Origin: Clostridiales bacterium
GTDB taxonomy: Bacteria > Bacillota > Clostridia > Lachnospirales > Lachnospiraceae
Length of the DNA stretch: 15,459 nucleotides
NCBI GenBank assembly: GCA_018372435.1
Contig: JAHAJA010000055.1
Span: 1 to 15,459, forward strand
Reading direction: 5' to 3'
Shown here: one piece after another, positions 7,076 through 15,400 of the stretch
Numbering within the stretch: the first letter of the stretch is position 1
Layout: each line of letters opens with the position of its first letter
Program-made: the position numbers and the translations under genes
The notes under the pieces: generated by a model
Told to the model about the DNA's origin: nothing
Seen by the model: the letters and a program-made list of their open reading frames with translations, nothing else
Database searches by the model: none

Positions 7076-7882
7076 ATGTATAAGGCATTAACAATTGCTG
7101 GTAGTGATTCAAGCGGTGGTGCTGGTATTCAAGCGGATATTAAAACTATGACGGCTCATGGTGTGTATGCTATGAGCGTAATTACAGCATTGACGGCACA
7201 AAACACAACTGGTGTTACAGGAATCATGGATGTAAGTAAAGAATTTTTGGAAGAACAGATGGATTGCATATTCACAGATATTGTGCCAGATGCGGTTAAG
7301 ATAGGTATGGTGTCTTCAGAAGGATTGATTCGAAGTATTTCAAAGAAATTAAAACAATATGGAGCAAAGAATGTGGTAGTTGATCCTGTAATGGTAGCGA
7401 CTAGTGGTTCTAGATTAATTACTGAAGAAGCGATATTGGTATTAAAGGAGGAGTTATTTCCTTTGGCAGATCTTCTTACCCCTAACATACCTGAGACAGA
7501 AGTAATTGCTGAGATCAAGATCGAGACAAAAGAGGATATGGTGAAGGCTGCGAAGATGATATATAACAGGTACGGTTGTCCTGTACTTTGTAAGGGAGGA
7601 CATTTTGGAAATGATGCAGATGATTTATTGTATATTGGCGGAGAGATACATTGGTTAAAAGGGGAAAGACTAGATAATCCCAATACCCATGGAACTGGTT
7701 GTACATTATCAAGTGCTATCGCCTCCAATCTTTCAAAAGGATATTCTATGATTGAAGCAGTGAAACTTGCAAAAACCTATGTCGCGAAAGCGATTGCTGA
7801 CAATATGAATCTTGGTAAGGGAAGAGGCCCATTGAATCATATGTGGAAGATGATGCAATGCGATGATAATTTTATTTTTTGA
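7076..7882 (+). CDS. thiD: Hydroxymethylpyrimidine / HMP-phosphate kinase
   Basis: Phosphorylates HMP and then HMP phosphate to HMP pyrophosphate, the pyrimidine substrate of ThiE. It is a ribokinase-like fold of 268 residues, a normal length. The N-terminus TIAGSDSSGGAGIQADIK is the family hallmark. VVDPVMVATSG lies near 101-111, LTPNIPE near 134-140, and the GTGC catalytic loop at 206-209. The ATG at 7076 is chosen over an in-frame TTG at 7067: AAAGGAG (7056-7062, inside the thiE end) suits the ATG with 13 bases, whereas the TTG would be only four bases away and would add residues the family lacks. It is followed by thiC after 87 bases. Confidence 0.95.
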   Translation: MYKALTIAGSDSSGGAGIQADIKTMTAHGVYAMSVITALTAQNTTGVTGIMDVSKEFLEEQMDCIFTDIVPDAVKIGMVSSEGLIRSISKKLKQYGAKNVVVDPVMVATSGSRLITEEAILVLKEELFPLADLLTPNIPETEVIAEIKIETKEDMVKAAKMIYNRYGCPVLCKGGHFGNDADDLLYIGGEIHWLKGERLDNPNTHGTGCTLSSAIASNLSKGYSMIEAVKLAKTYVAKAIADNMNLGKGRGPLNHMWKMMQCDDNFIF

Positions 7883-7969
7883 CATAACATGCTCACACAT
7901 AAATTTGTGCAAATTAAATTAGATTTTGACACGCAAACCATGTAAAACTAAATAAGATTGGAGAATATT

Positions 7970-9274
7970 ATGAGAGATTATGCAACACAAATGGAAGCTG
8001 CAAGAAAAGGTATTGTAACAGAACAATTAAAAAGTGTGGCAGAGAAAGAACGTATGACAGTAGAGGAATTACTTCCTCTTGTAGCGGAAGGTAAGGTTGT
8101 AATCTGTGCCAATAAGAATCACAGATGTATTGATCCACAAGGAATTGGTTCCATGTTAAAAACTAAGATTAATGTTAATCTCGGAATATCCAGAGATTGT
8201 AAAGATTATAATATTGAGATGGAAAAGGTTATGCAAGCAGTGAATATGGGAGCAGAGGCTATCATGGATTTATCTTCTCATGGTAATACGATACCATTTC
8301 GTCGTAAATTAACATCAGAGTGTCCCGCTATGATTGGAACAGTTCCCGTGTATGATTCAGTGATTCACTATCAGAGAGATTTAGATACTTTAACAGCTAA
8401 AGATTTCATTGACGTAGTACGTTTACATGCAGAAGATGGTGTTGATTTTGTCACATTGCACTGTGGTTTAACAAGAAAGACGATTGATCAGATTCGTAAA
8501 CACAAACGTAAGATGAATATCGTATCAAGAGGAGGCTCATTAATATTTGCTTGGATGTGTATGACTGGTAATGAGAATCCATTCTACGAGTACTATGATG
8601 AAATATTAGATATCTGTAGAGAATATGATGTAACAATATCCTTAGGTGATGCCTGTCGCCCGGGGTGTCTTGCAGATGCTTCGGATGTTTGTCAAATCGA
8701 AGAATTAGTTCGCCTTGGAGAATTGACAAAACGTGCTTGGGAGAAAGATGTACAAGTTATGGTAGAAGGACCAGGGCACATGCCAATTGATCAAATTGCA
8801 GCCAATATGAAGATCCAGCAAACAATCTGTAATGGAGCACCTTTTTATGTACTCGGACCATTAGTAACTGACATCGCACCTGGTTACGATCATATTACGG
8901 CCGCAATTGGTGGTTCGATAGCAGCAGCATCGGGAGCCGCTTTCTTATGCTACGTTACACCTGCAGAGCACCTTGCATTGCCAAATCTAGAGGATGTGAA
9001 ACAGGGAATTATAGCGTCTAAGATAGCAGCGCATGCAGCAGATATAGCAAAAGGAATTCGTGGTGCTAGAGAGATGGATGACCGTATGGCTGACGCTAGA
9101 AGAGAGTTAGATTGGGAGGCGCAGTGGGAATGTGCCATTGATCCTGAAACAGCAAAAGCAATTCGTGAAGATAGAAAACCAGAGCATGATGATACCTGTT
9201 CGATGTGTGGTAAATTCTGTGCAGTACGTAGTATGAACAAAGCTTTGGCAGGTGAACATATCGATATATTATAG
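7970..9274 (+). CDS. thiC: Phosphomethylpyrimidine synthase (short clostridial form)
   Basis: Radical SAM enzyme that rearranges aminoimidazole ribotide into HMP phosphate, the committed step for the thiamin pyrimidine. The 434 residues are far shorter than the roughly 630 of the E. coli protein: this is the compact form without the N-terminal extension. Conserved blocks include NVNLGISRD at 68-76, MDLSSHGN near 99-106, EGPGHMP near 266-272 and LGPLVTDIAPGYDHI near 295-309. The C-terminal cluster motif is C410-X2-C413-X3-C417, one residue tighter than the CX2CX4C of the long form. The ATG at 7970 has GGAG six bases upstream. An in-frame TTG at 7958 overlaps that site and is rejected. No terminator separates it from thiD, so it is probably the last gene of the riboswitch-controlled operon. 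Confidence 0.96.
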   Translation: MRDYATQMEAARKGIVTEQLKSVAEKERMTVEELLPLVAEGKVVICANKNHRCIDPQGIGSMLKTKINVNLGISRDCKDYNIEMEKVMQAVNMGAEAIMDLSSHGNTIPFRRKLTSECPAMIGTVPVYDSVIHYQRDLDTLTAKDFIDVVRLHAEDGVDFVTLHCGLTRKTIDQIRKHKRKMNIVSRGGSLIFAWMCMTGNENPFYEYYDEILDICREYDVTISLGDACRPGCLADASDVCQIEELVRLGELTKRAWEKDVQVMVEGPGHMPIDQIAANMKIQQTICNGAPFYVLGPLVTDIAPGYDHITAAIGGSIAAASGAAFLCYVTPAEHLALPNLEDVKQGIIASKIAAHAADIAKGIRGAREMDDRMADARRELDWEAQWECAIDPETAKAIREDRKPEHDDTCSMCGKFCAVRSMNKALAGEHIDIL

Positions 9275-9345
9275 GAAAAAGTGCTTCATAATAATTGAGA
9301 TATTAAGTGAATTTTGTTGTAAGATGTGTTATTTGTTCGTTGTTG

Positions 9346-9364
9346 CTAACTTTAGTTAGATTTT
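9346..9364 (+). terminator. Weak terminator candidate after thiC
   Basis: CTAAC (9346-9350) pairs with GTTAG (9355-9359) around a TTTA loop, followed by ATTTT. The stem is only 5 bp and AT-rich, so it would be a weak stop. It is the only candidate between thiC and the nitroreductase promoter. Confidence 0.3.
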
Positions 9365-9366
9365 GA

Positions 9367-9395
9367 TTGACAGTTTATGATTTTTAATATAAAAT
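9367..9395 (+). promoter_or_regulatory. Sigma-A promoter of the nitroreductase gene
   Basis: A perfect TTGACA (9367-9372) and TAAAAT (9390-9395) are spaced by 17 bases. Transcription would start near 9402, leaving an untranslated leader of about 120 bases. Confidence 0.75.
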
Positions 9396-9434
9396 CCCAA
9401 TAATATGAGGTATAAAATAGTTATTAAAGTATTG

Positions 9435-9484
9435 GTAGCTTCTTAATTATTGCTTATTAGAGAATGAGGTACTAGAAGTGCTAC
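9435..9484 (+). promoter_or_regulatory. Possible structured leader of the nitroreductase mRNA
   Basis: GTAGCTTCT (9435-9443) pairs with AGAA-GT-GCTAC (9474-9484) as nine base pairs with a two-base bulge, enclosing about 30 bases. There is no T tract, so it is not a terminator. The fold may be incidental. Confidence 0.25.
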
Positions 9485-9524
9485 ATATAACAAGGATATG
9501 CCTAAGAGAAAGGAGATATTATAT

Positions 9525-10154
9525 ATGTCGGAATTGAAATCAGTAATTGAAGCAAGACGGTCTGCGAATAACTTTATAGAAGGTGAAGATATATCAAAGG
9601 AGGAATTACAAGAGATATTTGAGCTTGTAAGGTTAGCTCCGTCTTGTTTCAACATACAGCACACGCATTATCTAGTGATTACGGATAAGGAACGAAAGGA
9701 ATTATTGCGTGATGCCGCTTTTAAACAATACAAGGTACATACAGCATCGGCTGCTATTCTAGTTCTAGGTGATAAGAAAGCATATAAAGATGCAGAAGCG
9801 GTATATTCGGGAATGAATAGTTTGGGTATTATTAAAGATGAGGATTATAAGGAGTTGCTCGAATCCATAGATAAGCTATATGAGGGGGGAGGCTCAGTAT
9901 TCCAGCGAGATGAAGCTATTAGAAATGCATCTTTTTCAGCTATGTTGTTCATGCTGGCTGCCAAGGATCTCGGCTTTGATAGCTGTCCTATGATCGGATT
10001 CGATCCGGTTCAAATGAAAGAGTCATTTAAGATACCAGATCGATATGAACCTGTACTATTAATTACGCTAGGTAAAGAAGATACAAAGAATAAACGTATG
10101 CGTGGATATAGAAAAACTGTTAAAGAGTTTGTTCATTTTGAAGAATTTAACTAG
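9525..10154 (+). CDS. Nitroreductase-family FMN oxidoreductase
   Basis: Probable cytosolic flavoprotein that reduces nitro compounds, quinones or similar acceptors with NAD(P)H. The 209 residues fit the nitroreductase fold. Near the N-terminus ARRSANNF (10-17) matches the Arg-Arg-Ser FMN phosphate contact, and LAPSCFNIQHTHYLVITD (37-54) is the following family block. GFDSCPMIGFDP (150-161) and LLITLGK (178-184) are the usual C-terminal blocks. It most resembles the YdgI/YodC-like group, but that is a recollection and the substrate is unknown. The ATG at 9525 has AGAAAGGAG seven bases upstream. An in-frame ATG at 9498 lies before that site and is rejected. It stands alone, with its own promoter and a strong terminator. 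Confidence 0.9.
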   Translation: MSELKSVIEARRSANNFIEGEDISKEELQEIFELVRLAPSCFNIQHTHYLVITDKERKELLRDAAFKQYKVHTASAAILVLGDKKAYKDAEAVYSGMNSLGIIKDEDYKELLESIDKLYEGGGSVFQRDEAIRNASFSAMLFMLAAKDLGFDSCPMIGFDPVQMKESFKIPDRYEPVLLITLGKEDTKNKRMRGYRKTVKEFVHFEEFN

Positions 10155-10183
10155 ACAGATGAGAAGTTAATGATTAAATATTG

Positions 10184-10222
10184 TCCTCAAACCAAGATAA
10201 AATATGGTTTGGGGATTTTTTT
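10184..10222 (+). terminator. Intrinsic terminator of the nitroreductase gene
   Basis: An 11-bp stem pairs 10184-10194 with 10205-10215 around a ten-base AT-rich loop, followed by seven Ts. It clearly ends the nitroreductase unit. Confidence 0.9.
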
Positions 10223-10292
10223 GTATAGTTAGAGTTACTCATACAGCTTATTCTTGAAAATGTTTGTATGGGAAAAATATGTAATAAAATTA

Positions 10293-10321
10293 TTGACAAA
10301 TATAATATTAAATGATATATA
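10293..10321 (+). promoter_or_regulatory. Sigma-A promoter of the regulator/ABC cassette
   Basis: A perfect TTGACA (10293-10298) and TATATA (10316-10321) are spaced by 17 bases, about 90 bases before the regulator start. The -10 could equally be TATATT two bases on. It is the only good promoter between the upstream terminator and the end of the three-gene cassette. Confidence 0.7.
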
Positions 10322-10322
10322 T

Positions 10323-10357
10323 TAGATGAACATGAAATGATTATAGATGATAGATGA
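10323..10357 (+). repeat. TAGATGA heptad repeats, possible operator
   Basis: TAGATGA occurs at 10323-10329, 10344-10350 and 10351-10357. The starts are 21 and 7 bases apart, so all three fall in the same heptad register. They begin right after the -10 box, where a repressor could block transcription. A role as operator for the downstream ArsR-type regulator is inference. Confidence 0.35.
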
Positions 10358-10408
10358 CTAATATAATGTTTGCTATCAAATAATAAGTAGGAAGGAGATT
10401 AAGTACAT

Positions 10409-11536
10409 ATGATACAAATTATAGATAAGCCATGTTGGCCATTAGAAGCCATTAATGTATTAAGAAAAGAAGTTTCAGATGATTATGACAGAATCACGAG
10501 TCATCCAGAGAAATTCGGTAAGACGGAAACAGAGATGGAAGCAATGTTTCAACCATATTTGAATTATAAAAAAGCAGTGCTTCCAGAAATACTTGATATC
10601 TTTTCTCGCTATGATGAAGTGAAGAGATACCTAATCGCAGAAGAGGAAAAAAAGTATGATTTGCTTATGGCTGTAGCGATGACTGCATTAGACAATAATA
10701 ACTTAGAGTCTTTAGATGCTAAGCTCATAGAAGACCAGTCATACCAAAAACGTTGTCTTGCAATTGTTTTGGCTGCCTTACTTGAGGAGGATATTGATCT
10801 TGATGATTCTGCTTTGCTGAAAGAATTCGAAAATCCAGCTTATGTAATTCGAAGAATAGAAAATCTAGAAATATCAGATGATATAAAGTTGAAATATATG
10901 GATTTATATCTTAATATGGACAGTTTTATCAAAGTATTCTATAAGATGATGGAGGAGATGATTCCTTGTTTGCAAAAACACTTTTATATAATCGAAGAAG
11001 AGTGTAGACATAGAATCGAGGAAATTAGTAGTCCTATGTTTGTAGAATATTTGAAAAATGGCTCTTATGGTGTTGCTTTTGAATTTGATGAGAAAGTTAT
11101 TTATAAAGTAAGTTTGAATATCTTTCAATTTAACAGTCTTGCTTTTATGGATATGACTGAAGGGATAAGAAACTTTGTATTAGTGCATGTTGGTATGTAT
11201 ATTCAAGAATTAGTTATGGAGAAGATTAAAAAGAATCTGATTACAGATTCTGAGATGACTACCGTTTGTAAAGCATTAGGAGATGCCAATCGTTATAAGA
11301 TGCTTAAGCTCTTTCTGAGAAACGAGAAGATGTATCTACAGGAATTGGCCAAAGAAATTGGGATAACGCCAGCTACTGCCTCCCATCATCTGACGTTACT
11401 TATTGAAGCTGAATTGATTACCATGTTATTGAAAGAGAAAGAAAAAGATAGAAAGGTGGTGTACTATCAGGCAAATAGAGAACGTCTGCAACAACTTTCA
11501 GAGACATTTCTTAATATGTCAAATATGAGAGAGTGA
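10409..11536 (+). CDS. Two-part transcriptional regulator: unknown N-terminal region plus ArsR-type winged helix
   Basis: This 375-residue protein is far longer than a plain ArsR repressor (about 100 residues). Residues 1 to about 280 are mostly helical, rich in Glu and Lys, and match no family I recognise. Residues about 285-365 form a winged helix: VCKALGDANRYKMLKLF (first helices), LQELAKEIGITPATASHHLTLL (the helix-turn-helix), then a wing with KEKDRKVVYYQ. The classical ArsR metal-site ELCVCDL motif is absent, so a metal-sensing role is not supported. There is no membrane segment. AAGGAG lies 11 bases upstream of the ATG. The gene heads a cassette with two ABC exporters, the first starting 80 bases on, so it probably controls them and itself. 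The N-terminal region may sense a ligand or a partner. Confidence 0.85.
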   Translation: MIQIIDKPCWPLEAINVLRKEVSDDYDRITSHPEKFGKTETEMEAMFQPYLNYKKAVLPEILDIFSRYDEVKRYLIAEEEKKYDLLMAVAMTALDNNNLESLDAKLIEDQSYQKRCLAIVLAALLEEDIDLDDSALLKEFENPAYVIRRIENLEISDDIKLKYMDLYLNMDSFIKVFYKMMEEMIPCLQKHFYIIEEECRHRIEEISSPMFVEYLKNGSYGVAFEFDEKVIYKVSLNIFQFNSLAFMDMTEGIRNFVLVHVGMYIQELVMEKIKKNLITDSEMTTVCKALGDANRYKMLKLFLRNEKMYLQELAKEIGITPATASHHLTLLIEAELITMLLKEKEKDRKVVYYQANRERLQQLSETFLNMSNMRE

Positions 11537-11616
11537 TGAAGGAATATAAACACATCTGTTATCTACATGGAAAAGAATTTTGCAATAAATAATTATAATT
11601 AGAGGGGAGATAGAAT

Positions 11617-13422
11617 ATGGAGACAAAGAAATATCCATTAAGCAAGACGCTAAAGCGTATGCTTGCGAATGTATGGAAAGAAAATAAGAAGTTATATGGA
11701 CGAGTAGTTTTATATATGATCATTGCTGGTATCTACCCATTCTTCGCGGTTGTGCTACCAAAGTTACTAATTGGAGTATTAGAAACGAACGGAACTAATG
11801 TAGAAGATTCCATTAAGCAAGTAGTAATGATTGTTGGGGGATTTTTCATACTAGCAGGAGTGTTTGGCTTTTTACAAGCATATATCCATGATGCTGACTA
11901 CAATAAGATATCTAGGCTTCGCTTAAATTGTTTGAATGTAACATTTACGAAGCTATTAACCATGGATTATAAGTATAGAGAAGATGCACAATTTCTTGAT
12001 CAATATAATCTGGCTTTTGAATCAACGAGCTCCAACGATAATGGAGTGGAAGGTATCTATCATAAATTATATGATATGCCGGCAGGAGTAGTATCAATCC
12101 TCATCTTAGCTTTATTAATTGGTTGGAAGAATCCATTAATCTTACTAGGTATTCTATTGAATATAGTGGTAGGGCTTTTAGTAGAGAAGACTGCAAACGG
12201 GTATCAATATTCTATGAGAGAAGAAGAAGGAAAAGCGCATAGAAGAAAAGATTATTATTACAAAACTACTTATGATTTTGCATATGGTAAGGACTTACGT
12301 CTGTTTGGCTTTGAGAAACGAATTATTGACAATTACAATTTTGAGATTAGTCAATATGTCAAGATCACTAGGTTGGTACAGAATAAACAACTTCGTTTAG
12401 GAGTATGGTCACTATTGGCAGCGTTAGTTAGTGATGCTTTAACATATGGGTTACTTATAGTGGGAGTAATTCGAGGCATGTCTATTGCTGATTTTTCCAT
12501 GTATCTGTCGGCGGTTATAACGTTAACAACGTTATTGATTACCTTCTCAAAAGATGTTGCTTTCGTATACAAAGAAGGGTTATATGTAGAAGACTTCTAT
12601 CGCTTTATTGATGCAGATCTAGGTACGAAAGGTGGAGACAGGGAGGCACTAGCAGAGACACTTGAGGTTGAGTTTCGCAATGTGACTTTTCGTTATCCAG
12701 GTACAGAGAAGGATATTTTCAAAAACTTGAATTTTACCATACATAAAGGTGAGAAACTTGCAATTGTAGGTATTAATGGAGCAGGTAAAAGCACCTTGGT
12801 CAAATTGATGACAGGTCTGTTTGAACCGACAGAAGGAGAAATCTTGATTAATGGTATTCCACAGAAAGAATTCGACAAACAAGAATATTTCAAGATGTTT
12901 TCGGTAGTATTCCAGGATGCAAAACCGATCGCATTTACAATCGGAGAGAACGTTTCATGTGCTTCAGACGATATACAGACAGCACAGATCATAACTTGTT
13001 TAGAACGTGTTGGACTTGGAGATAAGGTGAAAAGCTTTGATAAGGGACTCGATCAGATGATGCTTAAGATTATCGACGAGAACGGGACACAATTCTCAGG
13101 AGGAGAAAGTCAAAAATTAATGATTGCCAGAGCACTATATAAAGATGCGAATATGGTTATACTTGATGAGCCAACTGCAGCGTTAGATGCATTAGCAGAG
13201 GCAGAAATCTATAAAGATTTTGACGATTTAGTAGCTGGTAAAACATCAGTATATATATCACATCGTCTCTCTAGTACGAAGTTCTGTGATAAGATTGCCT
13301 TGTTTGATGGCAATGGAATTGCGGAGTATGGAAATCATGATGAACTTATGGAGCTTAAGGGAGAATATTATCATATGTTCTCAGTTCAAGGCAAGTATTA
13401 CAAAGAGGAGAGTATAGCTTAG
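11617..13422 (+). CDS. ABC exporter half-transporter, first subunit
   Basis: Inner-membrane permease fused to an ATPase, 601 residues, the usual size of a half exporter. About six hydrophobic segments lie in residues 28-310 (clear ones near 30-50, 70-92, 157-190, 262-285 and 290-310). The nucleotide-binding domain starts near 350, with Walker A GINGAGKST at 385-393, the Q-loop Gln433, signature FSGGESQK at 493-500, Walker B MVILDE at 513-518 with the catalytic Glu kept, and the switch His549. The signature has Glu where most have Gln (SGGE for SGGQ). A GAGGGGAG site precedes the ATG. The next gene encodes a similar half-transporter 78 bases after its stop, so the two probably form a heterodimer. 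Drug, peptide or lipid cargo are all possible. Nothing in the sequence names the substrate. Confidence 0.93.
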   Translation: METKKYPLSKTLKRMLANVWKENKKLYGRVVLYMIIAGIYPFFAVVLPKLLIGVLETNGTNVEDSIKQVVMIVGGFFILAGVFGFLQAYIHDADYNKISRLRLNCLNVTFTKLLTMDYKYREDAQFLDQYNLAFESTSSNDNGVEGIYHKLYDMPAGVVSILILALLIGWKNPLILLGILLNIVVGLLVEKTANGYQYSMREEEGKAHRRKDYYYKTTYDFAYGKDLRLFGFEKRIIDNYNFEISQYVKITRLVQNKQLRLGVWSLLAALVSDALTYGLLIVGVIRGMSIADFSMYLSAVITLTTLLITFSKDVAFVYKEGLYVEDFYRFIDADLGTKGGDREALAETLEVEFRNVTFRYPGTEKDIFKNLNFTIHKGEKLAIVGINGAGKSTLVKLMTGLFEPTEGEILINGIPQKEFDKQEYFKMFSVVFQDAKPIAFTIGENVSCASDDIQTAQIITCLERVGLGDKVKSFDKGLDQMMLKIIDENGTQFSGGESQKLMIARALYKDANMVILDEPTAALDALAEAEIYKDFDDLVAGKTSVYISHRLSSTKFCDKIALFDGNGIAEYGNHDELMELKGEYYHMFSVQGKYYKEESIA

Positions 13423-13500
13423 AAAAACGACGTTTTTACAACCAGAGATTTGTGCTATGCATCAGGTTTCTAGACTTAGGAAAGGTGTGTGTATGTTATT

Positions 13501-15303
13501 ATGAGACAGGGGAATAACAAAGAGGTAAAGAAGATAAAAAAAGTATTTACGTTAGCATGGGGAATATCTCCCTTGTATATTATATTACTTATCATGAATT
13601 CATTAATTGGAGCGATGCAGATAGTAGCCAACGTTGTACTTCCGAAGTATCTAATTGATGAATTGATTACCAGTAGAAATACCGGGAGTTTATTGTACAT
13701 AGGTGGTGCAATTGTATTAAGCAATTTGTTATTCAGTTTTTTGGGAAAATTGATGACAAGGAATCTCGCAATTCAAAACCGTTATATGAATGAGAAGATG
13801 AATCAGGCATTAGGAATTAAAATTATGAATGTCGATTATTCGTATCTTGAGAATCCGTATTATCTAGATCTGAAAGAACGAGCAGCATTTGCCTGTACCA
13901 ATCAAAGTGCGGTTTATAATTTAATAAATAACAGCGCTGATTTGCTTAAATCTCTTGTTACGTTGATAAGTATGGTAGCGGTTATGCTTACACTAGGGCC
14001 TGTCTTATTCCTAGTGAGTGCGGTAACAATTATACTAACTGTAGTAGTATTGGCTTCGTTCTCAAGTTATCAAGTAAAATTTTTTGAAAAAATTATTCCG
14101 GTAAATAGAAAGTATGGATATTATCTAGGACTTGGGTATTCAGATGATGAGATTCAAAAAGATGCTAGATTATATGGTATGGAGCCAATGCTTTTGTCAA
14201 GGGTTGTTAACTATACGAATGAGTTTATGGGAGAATTTAATAAATACTATAAGAAGCAAGGAAAAATTCGTGGAGCAGTAAATATTATAGCAAATCTTCA
14301 AGCGGCATTAACGTATGGATACGTCGGTATTCGTGTAGTAACTAATCAGTTTGGAAAACAAATAGGTCTGGGTTCTTTTATGATGTATGTGAATGCTTCG
14401 ATACAATTTACGGCGACGTTTCGTACTTTGACAGATAATATTGTGGGGACTAAGCAGATGCTTGATTATCTTGATCCATTTCTTGAATTGATGGACCTTC
14501 CGGAGGTAAAACAAGAAGGAGATATTCCTTTTGAGGGGGATATCGAGAGTGTATGTTTTGAACATGTAACATTCTGTTATCCTGGAAGTGAGAAAGAAGT
14601 GTTATCGGACCTATCCTTCCAGATTAATAAAGGAGAAAAAATCTCTATTGTAGGATTGAATGGTGCAGGGAAAACAACATTGATTAAATTAATATGCCGC
14701 CTCTACCATCCTACCTCAGGTAAGATTCTGATTAATGGCAAAGACATATTCGATTATGATTACGAAAGTTATATCAAGAATATAGCAGCTGTTTTCCAAG
14801 ACTATAAATTATTTGCTTTTTCTTTGCTTGAGAATATAACATCGAAAGATAAAGAAAGGGTTGATAAAGACGAGGTAAATGAGATCGTTAAAGAAGTTGG
14901 CTTGGAAGAAAAAATTGAGGAGCTACCAAATGGTTTAGACTCCTTATATGGGAAAGCATATGACGTGAATGGTATTGAATTATCTGGTGGACAGAGTCAG
15001 AAAGTTGCTATCGCTCGTGCCTTATATAAGAATGCATCTATGGTAATTATGGATGAACCAACAAGTGCGCTAGATCCATTAGCAGAAGCAGATATCTATC
15101 ACAACTTTAACAATATGGTTAGTAATAAAACAGCGATCTATATCTCGCATCGAATGTCAAGTAGTGTGTTCTGTGACCGTATCCTTGTACTTGACGGAGG
15201 TAGTGTATCTGATTTTGATAGCCATGAGAATCTCATGAAAAAGGGAGAAAGCTTGTATTGTAAGTTATTCAAGGCACAGGCTGAAAATTATAGTGAAGCA
15301 TAA
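13501..15303 (+). CDS. ABC exporter half-transporter, second subunit
   Basis: Partner of the preceding half-transporter, 600 residues from the ATG at 13501. Hydrophobic segments lie near 22-47, 62-82, 150-190 and 260-310. The ATPase domain has Walker A GLNGAGKTT at 385-393, Q-loop Gln433, the standard signature LSGGQSQK at 494-501, Walker B MVIMDE at 514-519 with the catalytic Glu, and His550. Motif spacing is almost identical to the first subunit, so the pair likely arose by duplication. The start is less certain: AGGAAAGG (13479-13486) is about 14 bases from the ATG, but an in-frame GTG at 13489 is only two to three bases from it. The ATG is preferred. A probable insertion sequence begins 17 bases after the stop. 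Confidence 0.92.
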   Translation: MRQGNNKEVKKIKKVFTLAWGISPLYIILLIMNSLIGAMQIVANVVLPKYLIDELITSRNTGSLLYIGGAIVLSNLLFSFLGKLMTRNLAIQNRYMNEKMNQALGIKIMNVDYSYLENPYYLDLKERAAFACTNQSAVYNLINNSADLLKSLVTLISMVAVMLTLGPVLFLVSAVTIILTVVVLASFSSYQVKFFEKIIPVNRKYGYYLGLGYSDDEIQKDARLYGMEPMLLSRVVNYTNEFMGEFNKYYKKQGKIRGAVNIIANLQAALTYGYVGIRVVTNQFGKQIGLGSFMMYVNASIQFTATFRTLTDNIVGTKQMLDYLDPFLELMDLPEVKQEGDIPFEGDIESVCFEHVTFCYPGSEKEVLSDLSFQINKGEKISIVGLNGAGKTTLIKLICRLYHPTSGKILINGKDIFDYDYESYIKNIAAVFQDYKLFAFSLLENITSKDKERVDKDEVNEIVKEVGLEEKIEELPNGLDSLYGKAYDVNGIELSGGQSQKVAIARALYKNASMVIMDEPTSALDPLAEADIYHNFNNMVSNKTAIYISHRMSSSVFCDRILVLDGGSVSDFDSHENLMKKGESLYCKLFKAQAENYSEA

Positions 15304-15349
15304 TTAAAAGATATTAGATAGGGGCTGTAAAAAAAAACTCCCCTAAAGA

Positions 15350-15385
15350 AAAAACGCTGTCGTTCATAGAACGTACAGCGTTTTT
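15350..15385 (+). terminator. Strong hairpin at the IS left end; probable bidirectional terminator
   Basis: Bases 15350-15360 pair with 15375-15385 (11 bp), and 15361-15365 pair with 15369-15373 with one bulged T, capped by a three-base loop. The outer stem is five A-T pairs ending in TTTTTC, and on the other strand the mirrored A run gives a T tract as well. It would stop transcription leaving the ABC operon and shield the element from outside reading. Confidence 0.75.
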
Positions 15386-15400
15386 CTGATATAATTAGTT

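Noticed and set aside
7156..7728. Long minus-strand open frame (190 codons) opposite thiD
   Set aside because: It is a shadow of thiD, which carries all family motifs. The antisense frame has no ribosome site and no recognisable domain.
7926..7954. TTGACA-17-TAAATA ahead of thiC as a separate thiC promoter
   Set aside because: The -35 is perfect but the -10 is poor, and the start would fall on the thiC ribosome site, leaving almost no leader. No terminator separates thiD and thiC, so read-through in the operon is simpler.
13423..13437. Small A/T palindrome after the first ABC gene as a terminator
   Set aside because: The stem is about six mostly A-T pairs with a three-base loop. It is too weak to end the operon and lies between two clearly linked subunits.
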